Shown piece after piece: positions 50,298 to 58,254 of a stretch of 64,000 bases of DNA (its first letter is position 1; every line of letters starts with the position of its first letter). The notes beneath the pieces are model-generated. The model was not told the DNA's origin. It ran no database searches and worked only from the letters and a program-made list of their open reading frames with translations. The DNA comes from Butyrivibrio sp. (GTDB lineage Bacteria > Bacillota > Clostridia > Lachnospirales > Lachnospiraceae): positions 1 through 64,000 of the forward strand of contig NZ_SVFW01000014.1 in NCBI RefSeq assembly GCF_015056685.1, given 5' to 3'. The position numbers and the translations under genes were made by a program.

Positions 50298-51254
50298 TTA
50301 TTTCTCGAAAAAGAATTTATCGACTTTGAACATCCTTGTTCTCTCATCATATTTATAGATTCCAAAAAAAGTTTCGTCTTCCGCATAAACCCTTATCATG
50401 TTTCCATCTGTAAACATCTCTTTTTCGAATTCTTTATCATTAACTCCGTTTGGATCTTCATTTAAAATATTGTCTTTTCTGAAGCTGTTACCATTTTCAA
50501 GAAGAACCCTCGCGCTGTCTTTTACATGAATCTTATCCAAATCCCTAAAGATATACTCAGGAGACTGAATTGCCTCTGATAATGTACCATTATCGCGCAT
50601 CTCCTCCACCTGAGACAGTGTTATAGCTGTTTCAAGATTAAATGCTCCGACTCTTGTTCTTGTAAGGTGCTGCATAGCTGCCCCGCAACCAAGCCTTTGT
50701 CCAATATCATGGCAAAGAGTTCTGATGTACGTTCCCTTTGAGCACTTAACCTCAATGGTAAAAATATGATCACTTTCAAGACGAGAATCATCAAGAACAG
50801 TTATTGCTCCAATATGGATCTTTCTTGGCTTTCTCTCGACCTCAATTCCCTCTCTTGCAAGCTCATAGAGCTTTTTGCCATCCTGCTTTATAGCAGAATA
50901 CATGGGAGGAATCTGATCATAATCGCCAACAAAAGCCTGAACAGCCTCATGAAGTTCAGCCTTTGTTACATTTACAGGTTGCTCTCTAAGAATATTTCCC
51001 GACATATCCTGTGTATCAGTTGTAACCCCAAGCCTGCAGACCGCGATATACTCTTTATCATGATCTGTAAGCATCTCAACAAGCTTTGTACCTGTCCCGA
51101 GGCACACCACCAGCACACCAACAGCATCAGGATCAAGAGTTCCGGTATGTCCAATCTTTTTTTGCTTAAGGATTCCTCTTAGTTTAGCCACCACATCATT
51201 AGATGTAAAGCCAGGCTCCTTATATATATTTATCAAGCCATTATATTTGTTCAT
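50298..51254 (-). CDS. truB: tRNA pseudouridine-55 synthase
   Basis: The 318-residue protein shows the TruB motifs NGLINIYKEPGFTSNDVV, HTGTLDPDAVGVLVVCLG with the catalytic Asp, and CSKGTYIRTLCHDIGQRLGC. A C-terminal extension (PUA-like region) ends the protein. It makes pseudouridine 55 in the T-loop of tRNAs. The ATG at 51254 fits the family start; upstream there is only a weak GAGAA site and no strong alternative. It lies in the operon between nrnA and ribF. Confidence 0.95.
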   Translation of the reverse strand: MNKYNGLINIYKEPGFTSNDVVAKLRGILKQKKIGHTGTLDPDAVGVLVVCLGTGTKLVEMLTDHDKEYIAVCRLGVTTDTQDMSGNILREQPVNVTKAELHEAVQAFVGDYDQIPPMYSAIKQDGKKLYELAREGIEVERKPRKIHIGAITVLDDSRLESDHIFTIEVKCSKGTYIRTLCHDIGQRLGCGAAMQHLTRTRVGAFNLETAITLSQVEEMRDNGTLSEAIQSPEYIFRDLDKIHVKDSARVLLENGNSFRKDNILNEDPNGVNDKEFEKEMFTDGNMIRVYAEDETFFGIYKYDERTRMFKVDKFFFEK

Positions 51255-51281
51255 GTTCTTATTCTCATTCTTAGTCAAAAC

Positions 51282-51312
51282 TAGCCACAAGACATCTCAT
51301 ATCTTGTGGCTA
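51282..51312 (-). terminator. Perfect 11-bp hairpin between nrnA and truB
   Basis: TAGCCACAAGA and its complement pair perfectly around a nine-base loop. On the minus strand AGTTTTG follows, a short T-run, so this could be a partial terminator or an mRNA processing/stability hairpin inside the operon. Confidence 0.5.
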
Positions 51313-51317
51313 TATTG

Positions 51318-52262
51318 TTATAACTGTTGCTGAATATATTTTGTAATGTTATTTATAACATCATGCTGTGTTCCATTGACAGTACAACCTGCAGCTCTCA
51401 TATGTCCGCCGCCGCCAAAAATCTTGGCAACCTTCGAAACATCTACACTTCCGTCGCTGCGAAGGCTTACCCTGTAAGTCATTGGTTCCTCTTCATACAT
51501 GAATATTGAACAACCAACACCGATTGTAAGAAGCATCTGATTAACGATTCCATCCATGTCATTGCTGGTAGCACCGTAAAAATCCATTGTCTGTCTTGAA
51601 ACAACTGATACAATGCACTTTCCATCCATCAGCAGAATACTCTCGAGAAGCGCTCTACCAAGAATCTGATTCTGAAGATATGTCTTTTCATAGAATACAT
51701 GGTCTATAAGACTTCCAAAATCAAATCCGTATCCGATAAGCTTTGCAGCTATCTCCATAGTTCTTGGAGAAGTGCAGGAATACTTAAATACACCTGTATC
51801 TGTCACCATTCCGGTATAAAGAGATTTTGCAATATCTTCATCCATCTTATCAGTATCGATCACAGTATAAACCAGCTCGCAGGCACTACTTGCTGTAGGA
51901 ACTATATAATTCACATTGCCTGTTCCCGGATTACTGATGTGATGATCGATATTTACAGTGTTTTTAGCTGCATCAAAAAAGCCTTCTGCATTTCCAAGAC
52001 GATCCTTGCCACAATCAAGGGCAATGAACAGATCATAACTGTCAATATCTGTTGTGTAGTCTTTATTGGCCTTATCTGAATCTTTGATGAATTCAAGTTC
52101 AGGTGGAATACTCTCAAGAAAAACATCCACCCTTGCATCAGGATAATTCTTGGATAGATAAAGATACATTCCCATGCATGATCCAACACAGTCCCCATCT
52201 GGCCTTATATGACCACTAATACCTACTGTCTTTACGCCTTGCATTAATTCATCTATCTTCAT
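51318..52262 (-). CDS. nrnA: DHH phosphoesterase, NrnA-like oligoribonuclease/pAp phosphatase
   Basis: The 314-residue protein has the DHH domain: GHIRPDGDCVGS near 17, LDCGKDRLG, the signature NIDHHISNPGTGN near 105 and the DHHA1 motif GGGHMRAAGCTV near 285. NrnA degrades short RNA oligomers and 3'-phosphoadenosine 5'-phosphate with manganese. Its place between rbfA and truB matches the conserved Firmicute order. Confidence 0.93.
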   Translation of the reverse strand: MKIDELMQGVKTVGISGHIRPDGDCVGSCMGMYLYLSKNYPDARVDVFLESIPPELEFIKDSDKANKDYTTDIDSYDLFIALDCGKDRLGNAEGFFDAAKNTVNIDHHISNPGTGNVNYIVPTASSACELVYTVIDTDKMDEDIAKSLYTGMVTDTGVFKYSCTSPRTMEIAAKLIGYGFDFGSLIDHVFYEKTYLQNQILGRALLESILLMDGKCIVSVVSRQTMDFYGATSNDMDGIVNQMLLTIGVGCSIFMYEEEPMTYRVSLRSDGSVDVSKVAKIFGGGGHMRAAGCTVNGTQHDVINNITKYIQQQL

Positions 52263-52281
52263 ATCTACCTACTCTTTCCTA

Positions 52282-52704
52282 TCAATCTTCGTTATCTTCT
52301 TCGTCCTCAAAAGAATCTTCTACTTCTTCTCCGCGGGCTGCCCTTGCTTCATTGTCCTTTGCTGTAACTTCATCAATCTTCTTGGACATATTGATAGCAT
52401 ACTCAATTGAGTCGTCCATAATGAATCTAAGTTCTGGAGTGTATCTCATATTGAGCTCTTTTGCCAAAGTGCTGCGGATATAACCTGATGCACTCTTAAG
52501 TCCCTCCTGAGTGCGAAGTCTGTCCTCTTCATCACCCATTACAGTTACCCAGACCTTGCATGTTTTAAGGTCTGGAGCAACTTCAACTTCCATAACGGAG
52601 ACAAATGGACTGATTCTTGGATCTTTACTATAACGAATGGCTTCTGAAATAACTTTCATTACTTCGCCATTTATTCTTTTATTTTTATTACTGTTTTTTC
52701 TCAT
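52282..52704 (-). CDS. rbfA: Ribosome-binding factor A
   Basis: The 140-residue KH-like protein shows the RbfA core (GEVMKVISEAIRYSKDPRIS, then VSVMEVEVAPDLKTCKVWVT and MRYTPELRFIMDDSIEYA). It helps late maturation of the 30S subunit. A very acidic tail (EDSFEDEEDNED) is typical of clostridia. The start overlaps the infB stop as ATGA, so the two are coupled. Confidence 0.95.
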   Translation of the reverse strand: MRKNSNKNKRINGEVMKVISEAIRYSKDPRISPFVSVMEVEVAPDLKTCKVWVTVMGDEEDRLRTQEGLKSASGYIRSTLAKELNMRYTPELRFIMDDSIEYAINMSKKIDEVTAKDNEARAARGEEVEDSFEDEEDNED

Positions 52705-55616
52705 TGACGAGGTACCTCTACCATCTCATAAGCCTCTACCATATCGCCTTCATGCATCTGGTCGAAGCCATCAAATACAAGACCACACTCGAAGCCTTCC
52801 TTAACTTCCTTAACATCATCCTTAAATCTCTTAAGTGAAGCAAGGTCTCCTTCAAAGATCTGCTCGCCATCTCTTGAAATACGAACTTTGCAGTCTTTCT
52901 TAATGATACCATCTTTTACGAAGCTACCTGCGATATTACCAATCTTGGAAGCCTTGAATATCTGACGAACTTCTGCATGTCCTGTAACTCTTTCTTCATA
53001 GACAGGAGCAAGCATACCCTTCATAGCATATTCAATTTCTTCGATTGCCTGATAGATAACCTTGTAAAGCTTGATCTCAACGCCTTCATGCTCAGCCATG
53101 CTCTTTGCTGTAGCATCAGGACGAACGTCAAATCCGATAATGATAGCGTTAGATGCAGCAGCAAGTGTTACATCTGACTCGTTGATGGCACCAACACCAC
53201 CATGGATAACCTTAACAACAACTTCATCATTAGAGAGCTTAAGAAGACTCTGTTTAAGGGCTTCTACGCTACCCTGAACGTCAGCCTTGATGATAATATC
53301 AAGTTCCTGAAGTCTTCCTTCCTCAATCTTGGAGTAAAGATCATCAAGAGACATCTTAGCCTTTGTCTCTTCGATAAGGTCTTTCTTGTGCTGCTGAAGG
53401 TATGTATTTGCATACTGCTTAGCTTCCTTATCAGTCTCATGTCCAAGGAATACTTCACCTGCATTAGGAACATCAGAAAGACCAAGGATCTCAACAGGCT
53501 GTGAAGGACGAGCTTCTTTAAGCTTATTGCCCTTATCATCAACCATGGCACGAACCTTACCTGAGCTTGCGCCTGCAGAAATGAAGTCACCAACATGAAG
53601 TGTTCCCTTCTGAACAAGAACGTTTGCAACAGGACCACGACCCTTATCAAGTCTTGCCTCAAGAACAAGTCCTCTGGCCATTCTGTCAGGATTAGCCTTA
53701 AGCTCTAAGATATCAGCTGTAAGGATGATTGTCTCAAGAAGGTCTTCAATACCCTCACCAGATTTAGCTGATACAGGAACAAACTCTGTTGTTCCGCCCC
53801 AATCTGTAGAAATAAGACCATACTCTGTCATTTCCTGTTTAACTTTATCAATATTTGCATTTGGTTTATCAATCTTGTTGACAGCTACGATGATCTCAAC
53901 TTCAGCTGCCTTAGCATGGTTGATAGCTTCTACTGTCTGAGGCATTACACCGTCATCAGCAGCTACTACAAGTACTGCGATATCTGTAGAATTAGCACCA
54001 CGCATACGCATTGCTGTGAATGCTTCATGACCAGGGGTATCAAGGAATGTGATCTTCTGATCATTTACAGATACTGTATAAGCACCGATTCTCTGAGTAA
54101 TGCCGCCGGCCTCTCTGTCAGTTACGCTTGTCTTACGGATTGCATCAAGAAGTGATGTTTTACCGTGGTCAACGTGACCCATTACACAGACAACAGGTGG
54201 TCTCTTCTTAAGTGTCTCAGGTGCATCCTCATCCTCTTTAAGAAGTTCTTCAATAACGTCTACAGGAACTTCCTTCTCACAGATGATATCGTACTCGATT
54301 GCTATATTCTCAGCCTCTTCATAAGTAAGCTCTGTATTTACAGTAGAAACCTGTCCAGCCATAAAGAGCTTCTTGATGATAACTGAAGGCTGCATCTTCA
54401 TCTTCTCAGCAAGTTCCTTGATAGAAACCTTCTCAGGAATAGAAATAACTTTGATCTGCTCTTCAGGTTCCTCAACCTTCTTAACTTCAGGCTTAATGAA
54501 TCTGCCAACTCTCTTGCTTCTTGGCATCATCTCTTCCTGTTCGTAAGCAAGATCCTTCTTATTTCTCTTATCCTTCTCCTGACCGATACGACGTCTCTCT
54601 TCGTCTCTGTGGTTTCCTCCGTCCTTTACAGGAGCTGCGTCAGCAAATGAGCCTCTCTGGTTCTTATCGAATTTGTTATTTCTATCGTTTCTGTCATTTC
54701 TGTCGTTGCGATCGTTTCTTCCGCCAAACTTGCCGCCAGGCTGTCCACCGCTCATCTGACCATCACGGCCACCGCGCTGACCGAATCCGCCCTGATTATT
54801 ATCTCTGCGGAATCCGCCATTCTGTCCATTATTTCTATTCTGGAAGCCGTTTCTGTCGCCTCGCTCGTTCCTTCCGGAATTATTTCTGTTATCTCTGTTA
54901 TTATCTCTGTTGTTATCTCTGTTATCCCTGTTATCTCTAGGTCTCTCATTCTGAACAGGTGCAGCATTTTCTTTCTTAGGAGCTTCGCTGCGAACAGGTG
55001 CTGCCTGCTGAACCGGCTGCTCTTTAACAACCTTATTTTCCTGAACTTCAGGTGCTGCTTCCTTTTTAGGAGCCGGCTTTGGGTTAACACTCTTATTTAC
55101 AGGAGTGTTATAGCTCTCAAGCTGTGAAGGAGCAGTCAATGGCTTAATTGGATGGTATACATTCTGAGACTGTGCAAAAGTGCCTCTTCTGTTGTTACCA
55201 TTATTCTGGTTATTGCCATAACCACCTCTGTTATCACGGCGCTGATTGTTGTTATTGTTATTCTGAGCACCGCTGTTGTTTCCACCCTGGTTATTGTGAT
55301 AGCCACCCATTTTTGAGTTGCCGGCATTTGTAACCATGATGATCTTCTTCTTTTTCTTTGGCGCTTCAGCATCTGCTTTAGGCGCCTCAGCCTTAGGAGC
55401 TTCTGTTTTTGCAGGTGCCTTTTTCTCTTCTGTCTTGGCCTCATCTGCTTTTTTAGATGAACCCTTGAAGTGTTTTCTAGCCACCTCCGCATCAGCATCC
55501 TCTATTGAACTGTTCGAACGTTTTGCCTCTATGCCTTTCTCCTGCAAAACACTTATCAGCTCCTTTGCGTCGCATCCAAGCTCATTTGCAAGTTCGGATA
55601 TTTTAATCTTTGCCAT
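52701..55616 (-). CDS. infB: Translation initiation factor IF-2
   Basis: The 971-residue protein has an N-terminal IF2_N helix bundle (KISELANELGCDAKELISVL), a long low-complexity region rich in Asn, Arg, Asp, Gly and Gln (about 90-345), a second IF2_N region (VSIKELAEKMKMQPSVIIKK) and the GTPase with GHVDHGKTSL, DTPGHEAF and NKIDKPNAN. Domains II-IV follow. It places initiator tRNA on the ribosome. GGAGG precedes the ATG, which directly follows the ylxQ stop. The repetitive region is longer than usual and encoded by short tandem repeats. Confidence 0.97.
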   Translation of the reverse strand: MAKIKISELANELGCDAKELISVLQEKGIEAKRSNSSIEDADAEVARKHFKGSSKKADEAKTEEKKAPAKTEAPKAEAPKADAEAPKKKKKIIMVTNAGNSKMGGYHNNQGGNNSGAQNNNNNNQRRDNRGGYGNNQNNGNNRRGTFAQSQNVYHPIKPLTAPSQLESYNTPVNKSVNPKPAPKKEAAPEVQENKVVKEQPVQQAAPVRSEAPKKENAAPVQNERPRDNRDNRDNNRDNNRDNRNNSGRNERGDRNGFQNRNNGQNGGFRRDNNQGGFGQRGGRDGQMSGGQPGGKFGGRNDRNDRNDRNDRNNKFDKNQRGSFADAAPVKDGGNHRDEERRRIGQEKDKRNKKDLAYEQEEMMPRSKRVGRFIKPEVKKVEEPEEQIKVISIPEKVSIKELAEKMKMQPSVIIKKLFMAGQVSTVNTELTYEEAENIAIEYDIICEKEVPVDVIEELLKEDEDAPETLKKRPPVVCVMGHVDHGKTSLLDAIRKTSVTDREAGGITQRIGAYTVSVNDQKITFLDTPGHEAFTAMRMRGANSTDIAVLVVAADDGVMPQTVEAINHAKAAEVEIIVAVNKIDKPNANIDKVKQEMTEYGLISTDWGGTTEFVPVSAKSGEGIEDLLETIILTADILELKANPDRMARGLVLEARLDKGRGPVANVLVQKGTLHVGDFISAGASSGKVRAMVDDKGNKLKEARPSQPVEILGLSDVPNAGEVFLGHETDKEAKQYANTYLQQHKKDLIEETKAKMSLDDLYSKIEEGRLQELDIIIKADVQGSVEALKQSLLKLSNDEVVVKVIHGGVGAINESDVTLAAASNAIIIGFDVRPDATAKSMAEHEGVEIKLYKVIYQAIEEIEYAMKGMLAPVYEERVTGHAEVRQIFKASKIGNIAGSFVKDGIIKKDCKVRISRDGEQIFEGDLASLKRFKDDVKEVKEGFECGLVFDGFDQMHEGDMVEAYEMVEVPRQ
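54670..54950. repeat. Short tandem repeats inside infB (Asp/Arg/Asn coding)
   Basis: Two clusters of 6-9-bp units with small variations lie at about 54678-54720 and 54884-54945. They encode runs such as RNDRNDRND and RDNRDNNRDNN in the disordered N-terminal part of IF-2. The reading frame is kept throughout, so they are part of the gene. Confidence 0.8.
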
Positions 55617-55946
55617 TCACATTTCCTCCGTACTTTTTTCTGAAAGTAAGTTCTTTATGAGCGTCTTGGCAAATCCCGCATCAGTAATAGCCAAACTCGT
55701 TCGAACGTCCTTACCTATTGCATGTCCCAACTCATCCATGTTTCCATAGAAATAAATTGGAACTTTATAATAACTACATTTATCATTAAATTCTTTTTTG
55801 GTATTGTCTGAGGCATCATTGCTTACAATAACCATGACAGCTGTCTTTTTCCGGATTGCTTCAAGAACAGCAAATTCACCGCTCTTTAGCTTGCCGGCTC
55901 TCTGACACAGCCCCAGCGTACCAAGTAACTTTTCTTTAGAATCCAA
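55617..55946 (-). CDS. ylxQ: L7Ae-family RNA-binding protein YlxQ
   Basis: The 109-residue protein has the L7Ae/L30e fold: GLCQRAGKLKSGEFAVLEAI, AVMVIVSNDASDNTKKEF and a final GFAKTLIKNLL helix. Family members bind kink-turn RNA. The start is a TTG at 55946 that overlaps the ylxR stop by 11 bases, with AAGGAG upstream. Its place between ylxR and infB is conserved in Firmicutes. Confidence 0.9.
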   Translation of the reverse strand: MDSKEKLLGTLGLCQRAGKLKSGEFAVLEAIRKKTAVMVIVSNDASDNTKKEFNDKCSYYKVPIYFYGNMDELGHAIGKDVRTSLAITDAGFAKTLIKNLLSEKSTEEM

Positions 55947-56205
55947 TCTCGCTTAACTCCTTTTTAAGCTTTTGAAGCTCGTCTTCAGGAACAGGTGATT
56001 TAAGAGATCTTTCAAGGCCCTTATTCTTAAATGCTTTTTTCAGACATTCCTCTGATCTGCACAGATAAGCACCTCTGCCATTAGCCTTCCCGGTGAAATC
56101 AATCTTTACTTCACCTTCAGGAGACTTGATGACTCTGATCATCTCCTTCTTTTCCTTCATCTCCATGCATCCAACGCACTTTCTCATCGGAATCTTTTTC
56201 TGCAT
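55936..56205 (-). CDS. ylxR: YlxR/RnpM RNA-binding protein
   Basis: The 89-residue protein matches the YlxR (DUF448) family: MRKCVGCMEMKEKKEMIRVI, then TGKANGRGAYLCRSEECLKK. The Bacillus homologue binds and modulates RNase P RNA, hence the name RnpM. Two Cys pairs could bind metal. GAGGAA precedes the ATG. It starts right after nusA. Confidence 0.92.
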   Translation of the reverse strand: MQKKIPMRKCVGCMEMKEKKEMIRVIKSPEGEVKIDFTGKANGRGAYLCRSEECLKKAFKNKGLERSLKSPVPEDELQKLKKELSEIGF

Positions 56206-56206
56206 A

Positions 56207-57364
56207 TTATTCCTCTACTTCAGAATCGGAAGCTTCTACTTCGCCTTCCTCATACTCGCCTTCTTCGTACTCATCATAATCTTCATCATCAAGATAATCT
56301 TCCATACGGAATCCAGGAGCATCCTTGGCCTGTGTCTCACTCTTGATATCGATCTTGTATCCTGTAAGTCTTGCAGCAAGTCTTGCATTCTGACCTTCCT
56401 TACCAATTGCAAGTGAGAGCTGGTAATCAGGAACAACTACCTTTGCGCTCTTCTCATCAGGATCAGCGAATACTGCTACGATCTTAGCTGGTGAAAGAGC
56501 ATTCTGGATAAGATTTCCAGGGTTTTCATCCCAGTTGATGACATCAATCTTTTCACCGTTAAGCTCATCTACGATAAGGTTAACTCTTGCACCGTTTACA
56601 CCTACGCATGCACCAACAGCATCTACATTAGGGTTGTTAGAATAAACAGCGATCTTTGTACGGCTTCCTGCTTCTCTTGCAATTGACTTGATCTCTACAG
56701 TTCCGTCCTGGATTTCAGCAACTTCCTGCTCAAAAAGTCTCTTTACAAGATCAGGGTGAGTTCTTGATACAAGAATTCTTGGTCCCTTTGATCCGTTCTT
56801 AACTTCAAGTACGTATACTCTGATACGTGATGTTGGTCTATATACCTCACCCTTAACCTGCTCATTCTCGTTAAGAATTGCATCTGCACGTCCAAGGTTG
56901 ATGCTTACATTTCTTCCAATGAATCTCTGAACAACACCTGTTACAATGTCATGCTCTTTCTCAAAATACTCATTGTAGATAGCACCGCGCTCTTCCTCAC
57001 GGATTTTCTGAAGGATAACATTCTTGGCGTTCTGAGTAGCGATACGTCCAAATTCCTTAGAATTAAGAGGAACTGCAACTATATCACCAATCTTTGCCTT
57101 TTTTGTTATCTTCTTTGCATCATCAAGGCAGATCTCAAGCTGTAGATCCATAACATCATCTGCAAGCTCGACTACTTCTTTATCGGCATAGCATTTGAAG
57201 TCGCAGTTGTTTCTGTCTACCTCTACTCTGATATTTTCAGCCTTGCCAAAATTGTTCTTGCAGGCTGTGATAAGTGAATTCTCAATTGCATCAAACAGAG
57301 AATCTTTGCTGATGTTCTTCTCCTTCTCTAAAAGGTCAAGGGCATCCATTAATTCTTTACTCAT
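56207..57364 (-). CDS. nusA: Transcription factor NusA
   Basis: The 385-residue protein has the N-terminal polymerase-binding domain (KELMDALDLLEKEKNISKD), an S1 domain (about 135-200, GVVQRFIGRNVSINLGRADA) and two KH domains (ISRTHPDLVKRLFEQEVAEI, GACVGVNGARVNLIVDEL, AIGKEGQNARLAARLTG). An acidic tail ends it. It controls pausing, termination and antitermination. AAAGGAG precedes the ATG. It lacks the C-terminal repeats of enterobacterial NusA, as usual in Firmicutes. Confidence 0.96.
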   Translation of the reverse strand: MSKELMDALDLLEKEKNISKDSLFDAIENSLITACKNNFGKAENIRVEVDRNNCDFKCYADKEVVELADDVMDLQLEICLDDAKKITKKAKIGDIVAVPLNSKEFGRIATQNAKNVILQKIREEERGAIYNEYFEKEHDIVTGVVQRFIGRNVSINLGRADAILNENEQVKGEVYRPTSRIRVYVLEVKNGSKGPRILVSRTHPDLVKRLFEQEVAEIQDGTVEIKSIAREAGSRTKIAVYSNNPNVDAVGACVGVNGARVNLIVDELNGEKIDVINWDENPGNLIQNALSPAKIVAVFADPDEKSAKVVVPDYQLSLAIGKEGQNARLAARLTGYKIDIKSETQAKDAPGFRMEDYLDDEDYDEYEEGEYEEGEVEASDSEVEE

Positions 57365-57388
57365 CGTAATCTCCTTTTTCCGCCTGGA

Positions 57389-57850
57389 TCAAAAATCCAG
57401 TGCAAGCTTAATCACTGATATCTCTTTTCTGGAAAAAATCTCATCTTTATCATTTATTGTCACGGTAACACTGTCGCTGTCATAACCTTTAAGTGTACCG
57501 GCAAACTCTTTAACACCATCACGTGCTTTAAAAAGTTTAAGCTCAACATCCTGTCCAAGGCTGTTCTCAAAGTGTCTGTCCTTTTTGAGCTGTCTGCCAA
57601 GTCCCGGACTTGAAACCTCCAAGGTATAAGCATCCTCAATAAAGTCATCTGCATCAAGAGCATCCGAAAGCGCATGACTTACATCAACGCATTTATTGAT
57701 GTCTACGCCGCCCTCTCTGTCGATATACGCTCTAAGGTACCATTCACCGGCTTCCTTAACGTACTCTACATCGTAGATGCTGACTTCATTTGCCTTAGCA
57801 ATAGGTACAAGCATTTCCTCTACTTTTGCTTCGATCTCGTTTTTCTTCAT
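57389..57850 (-). CDS. rimP: Ribosome maturation factor RimP
   Basis: The 153-residue protein shows the RimP signatures VEYVKEAGEWYLRAYIDREG, INKCVDVSHALSDALDADD and LEVSSPGLGRQLKKDRHF, followed by a C-terminal SH3-like domain. It helps 30S assembly. AGAGGAAAA precedes the ATG. It is the first gene of the operon; a promoter about 105 bases upstream follows the tRNA terminator, so rimP is transcribed independently of the tRNA. Confidence 0.95.
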   Translation of the reverse strand: MKKNEIEAKVEEMLVPIAKANEVSIYDVEYVKEAGEWYLRAYIDREGGVDINKCVDVSHALSDALDADDFIEDAYTLEVSSPGLGRQLKKDRHFENSLGQDVELKLFKARDGVKEFAGTLKGYDSDSVTVTINDKDEIFSRKEISVIKLALDF

Positions 57851-57914
57851 TCATTTTCCTCTTTGCATGCCATGGTACAACCCGATGGTTACCATGCGCA
57901 TTATTACATAAAGA

Positions 57915-57939
57915 AAGTGGGCTTTCTTCAAGCCCACTT
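57915..57939 (-). promoter_or_regulatory. Hairpin in the rimP leader
   Basis: A perfect 10-bp stem AAGTGGGCTT/AAGCCCACTT with a five-base loop is followed on the minus strand by TCTTTATG. It lies between the rimP promoter and start codon, so it may work as an attenuator or RNA-stability element. The T-run is too broken for a sure terminator. Confidence 0.5.
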
Positions 57940-57954
57940 ACAATTACCATGTTG

Positions 57955-57983
57955 ACCATATCACAAAAACGGCATTTCGTCAA
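57955..57983 (-). promoter_or_regulatory. Promoter of the rimP-nusA-infB operon
   Basis: On the minus strand TTGACG (57978-57983) and TATGGT (57955-57960) are 17 bases apart, just after the tRNA terminator and about 105 bases before the rimP start. Confidence 0.6.
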
Positions 57984-57993
57984 GGATATGCAC

Positions 57994-58023
57994 AAAAATT
58001 CCCAGGTTGCAAAGCAATCTGGG
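57994..58023 (-). terminator. Terminator after tRNA-Glu
   Basis: On the minus strand CCCAG-A-TTGC pairs with GCAA-C-CTGGG (58001-58023, one mismatch, three-base loop), followed by AATTTTTG. It ends the tRNA transcript 30 bases past the tRNA. Confidence 0.75.
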
Positions 58024-58052
58024 ATTCGGGTTGGGCTGTTATAAACAGTCAA

Positions 58053-58124
58053 TACCTCGTAGCGGAATCGAACCGCTGATTCTGCCGTGAGAGGGCAGCG
58101 TCTTAACCGCTTGACCAACGAGGC
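58053..58124 (-). tRNA. tRNA-Glu, anticodon CUC
   Basis: The minus strand folds as a full cloverleaf: acceptor GCCTCGT/ACGAGGT, D-arm with GTCAAGCGGTTAAGAC, anticodon stem CTGCC/GGCAG with loop CTCTCAC (anticodon at 58089-58091) and T-arm with GGTTCGATTCC. The discriminator is A73 and CCA is not encoded. The sequence closely matches Firmicute tRNA-Glu; CUC reads GAG codons. It has its own promoter and terminator and lies directly upstream of the rimP operon. Confidence 0.95.
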
Positions 58125-58139
58125 TTATCAGTTTATTTT

Positions 58140-58161
58140 GTCGCCGCCGTATCGCGGCGAC
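58140..58161 (-). other. GC-rich hairpin at the 5' end of the tRNA-Glu precursor
   Basis: A perfect 8-bp stem GTCGCCGC/GCGGCGAC with a six-base loop occupies the first bases expected in the tRNA transcript, ahead of an A/T-rich 15-base spacer before the mature tRNA. No T-run follows, so it is not a terminator. It might steer RNase P processing or protect the 5' end. Confidence 0.6.
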
Positions 58162-58167
58162 TTGTTT

Positions 58168-58196
58168 ATAATATCTTATTGCAAATAAAAATGCAA
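58168..58196 (-). promoter_or_regulatory. Promoter of tRNA-Glu
   Basis: On the minus strand TTGCAT (58191-58196) and TATTAT (58168-58173) are 17 bases apart, with the expected start at about 58161, some 37 bases before the mature tRNA. Confidence 0.75.
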
Positions 58197-58254
58197 GCAC
58201 TTTTTTAAAAAAAATTTAAAAATCGTTATATCGATGATTTGTTAACTATTTACT

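Noticed and set aside
50275..50300. FMN riboswitch before ribF
   Set aside because: Only about 20 bases separate truB and ribF; no RFN element could fit.
54521..54940. Cysteine- and tyrosine-rich plus-strand frame opposite infB
   Set aside because: It is the complement of the repetitive Asn/Arg/Asp codons of IF-2; there is no ribosome site, and infB is certain.
54670..54950. Regular short repeats considered as a CRISPR-like array
   Set aside because: Units are 6-9 bp, in frame with infB and without spacers; no cas genes are in the window.
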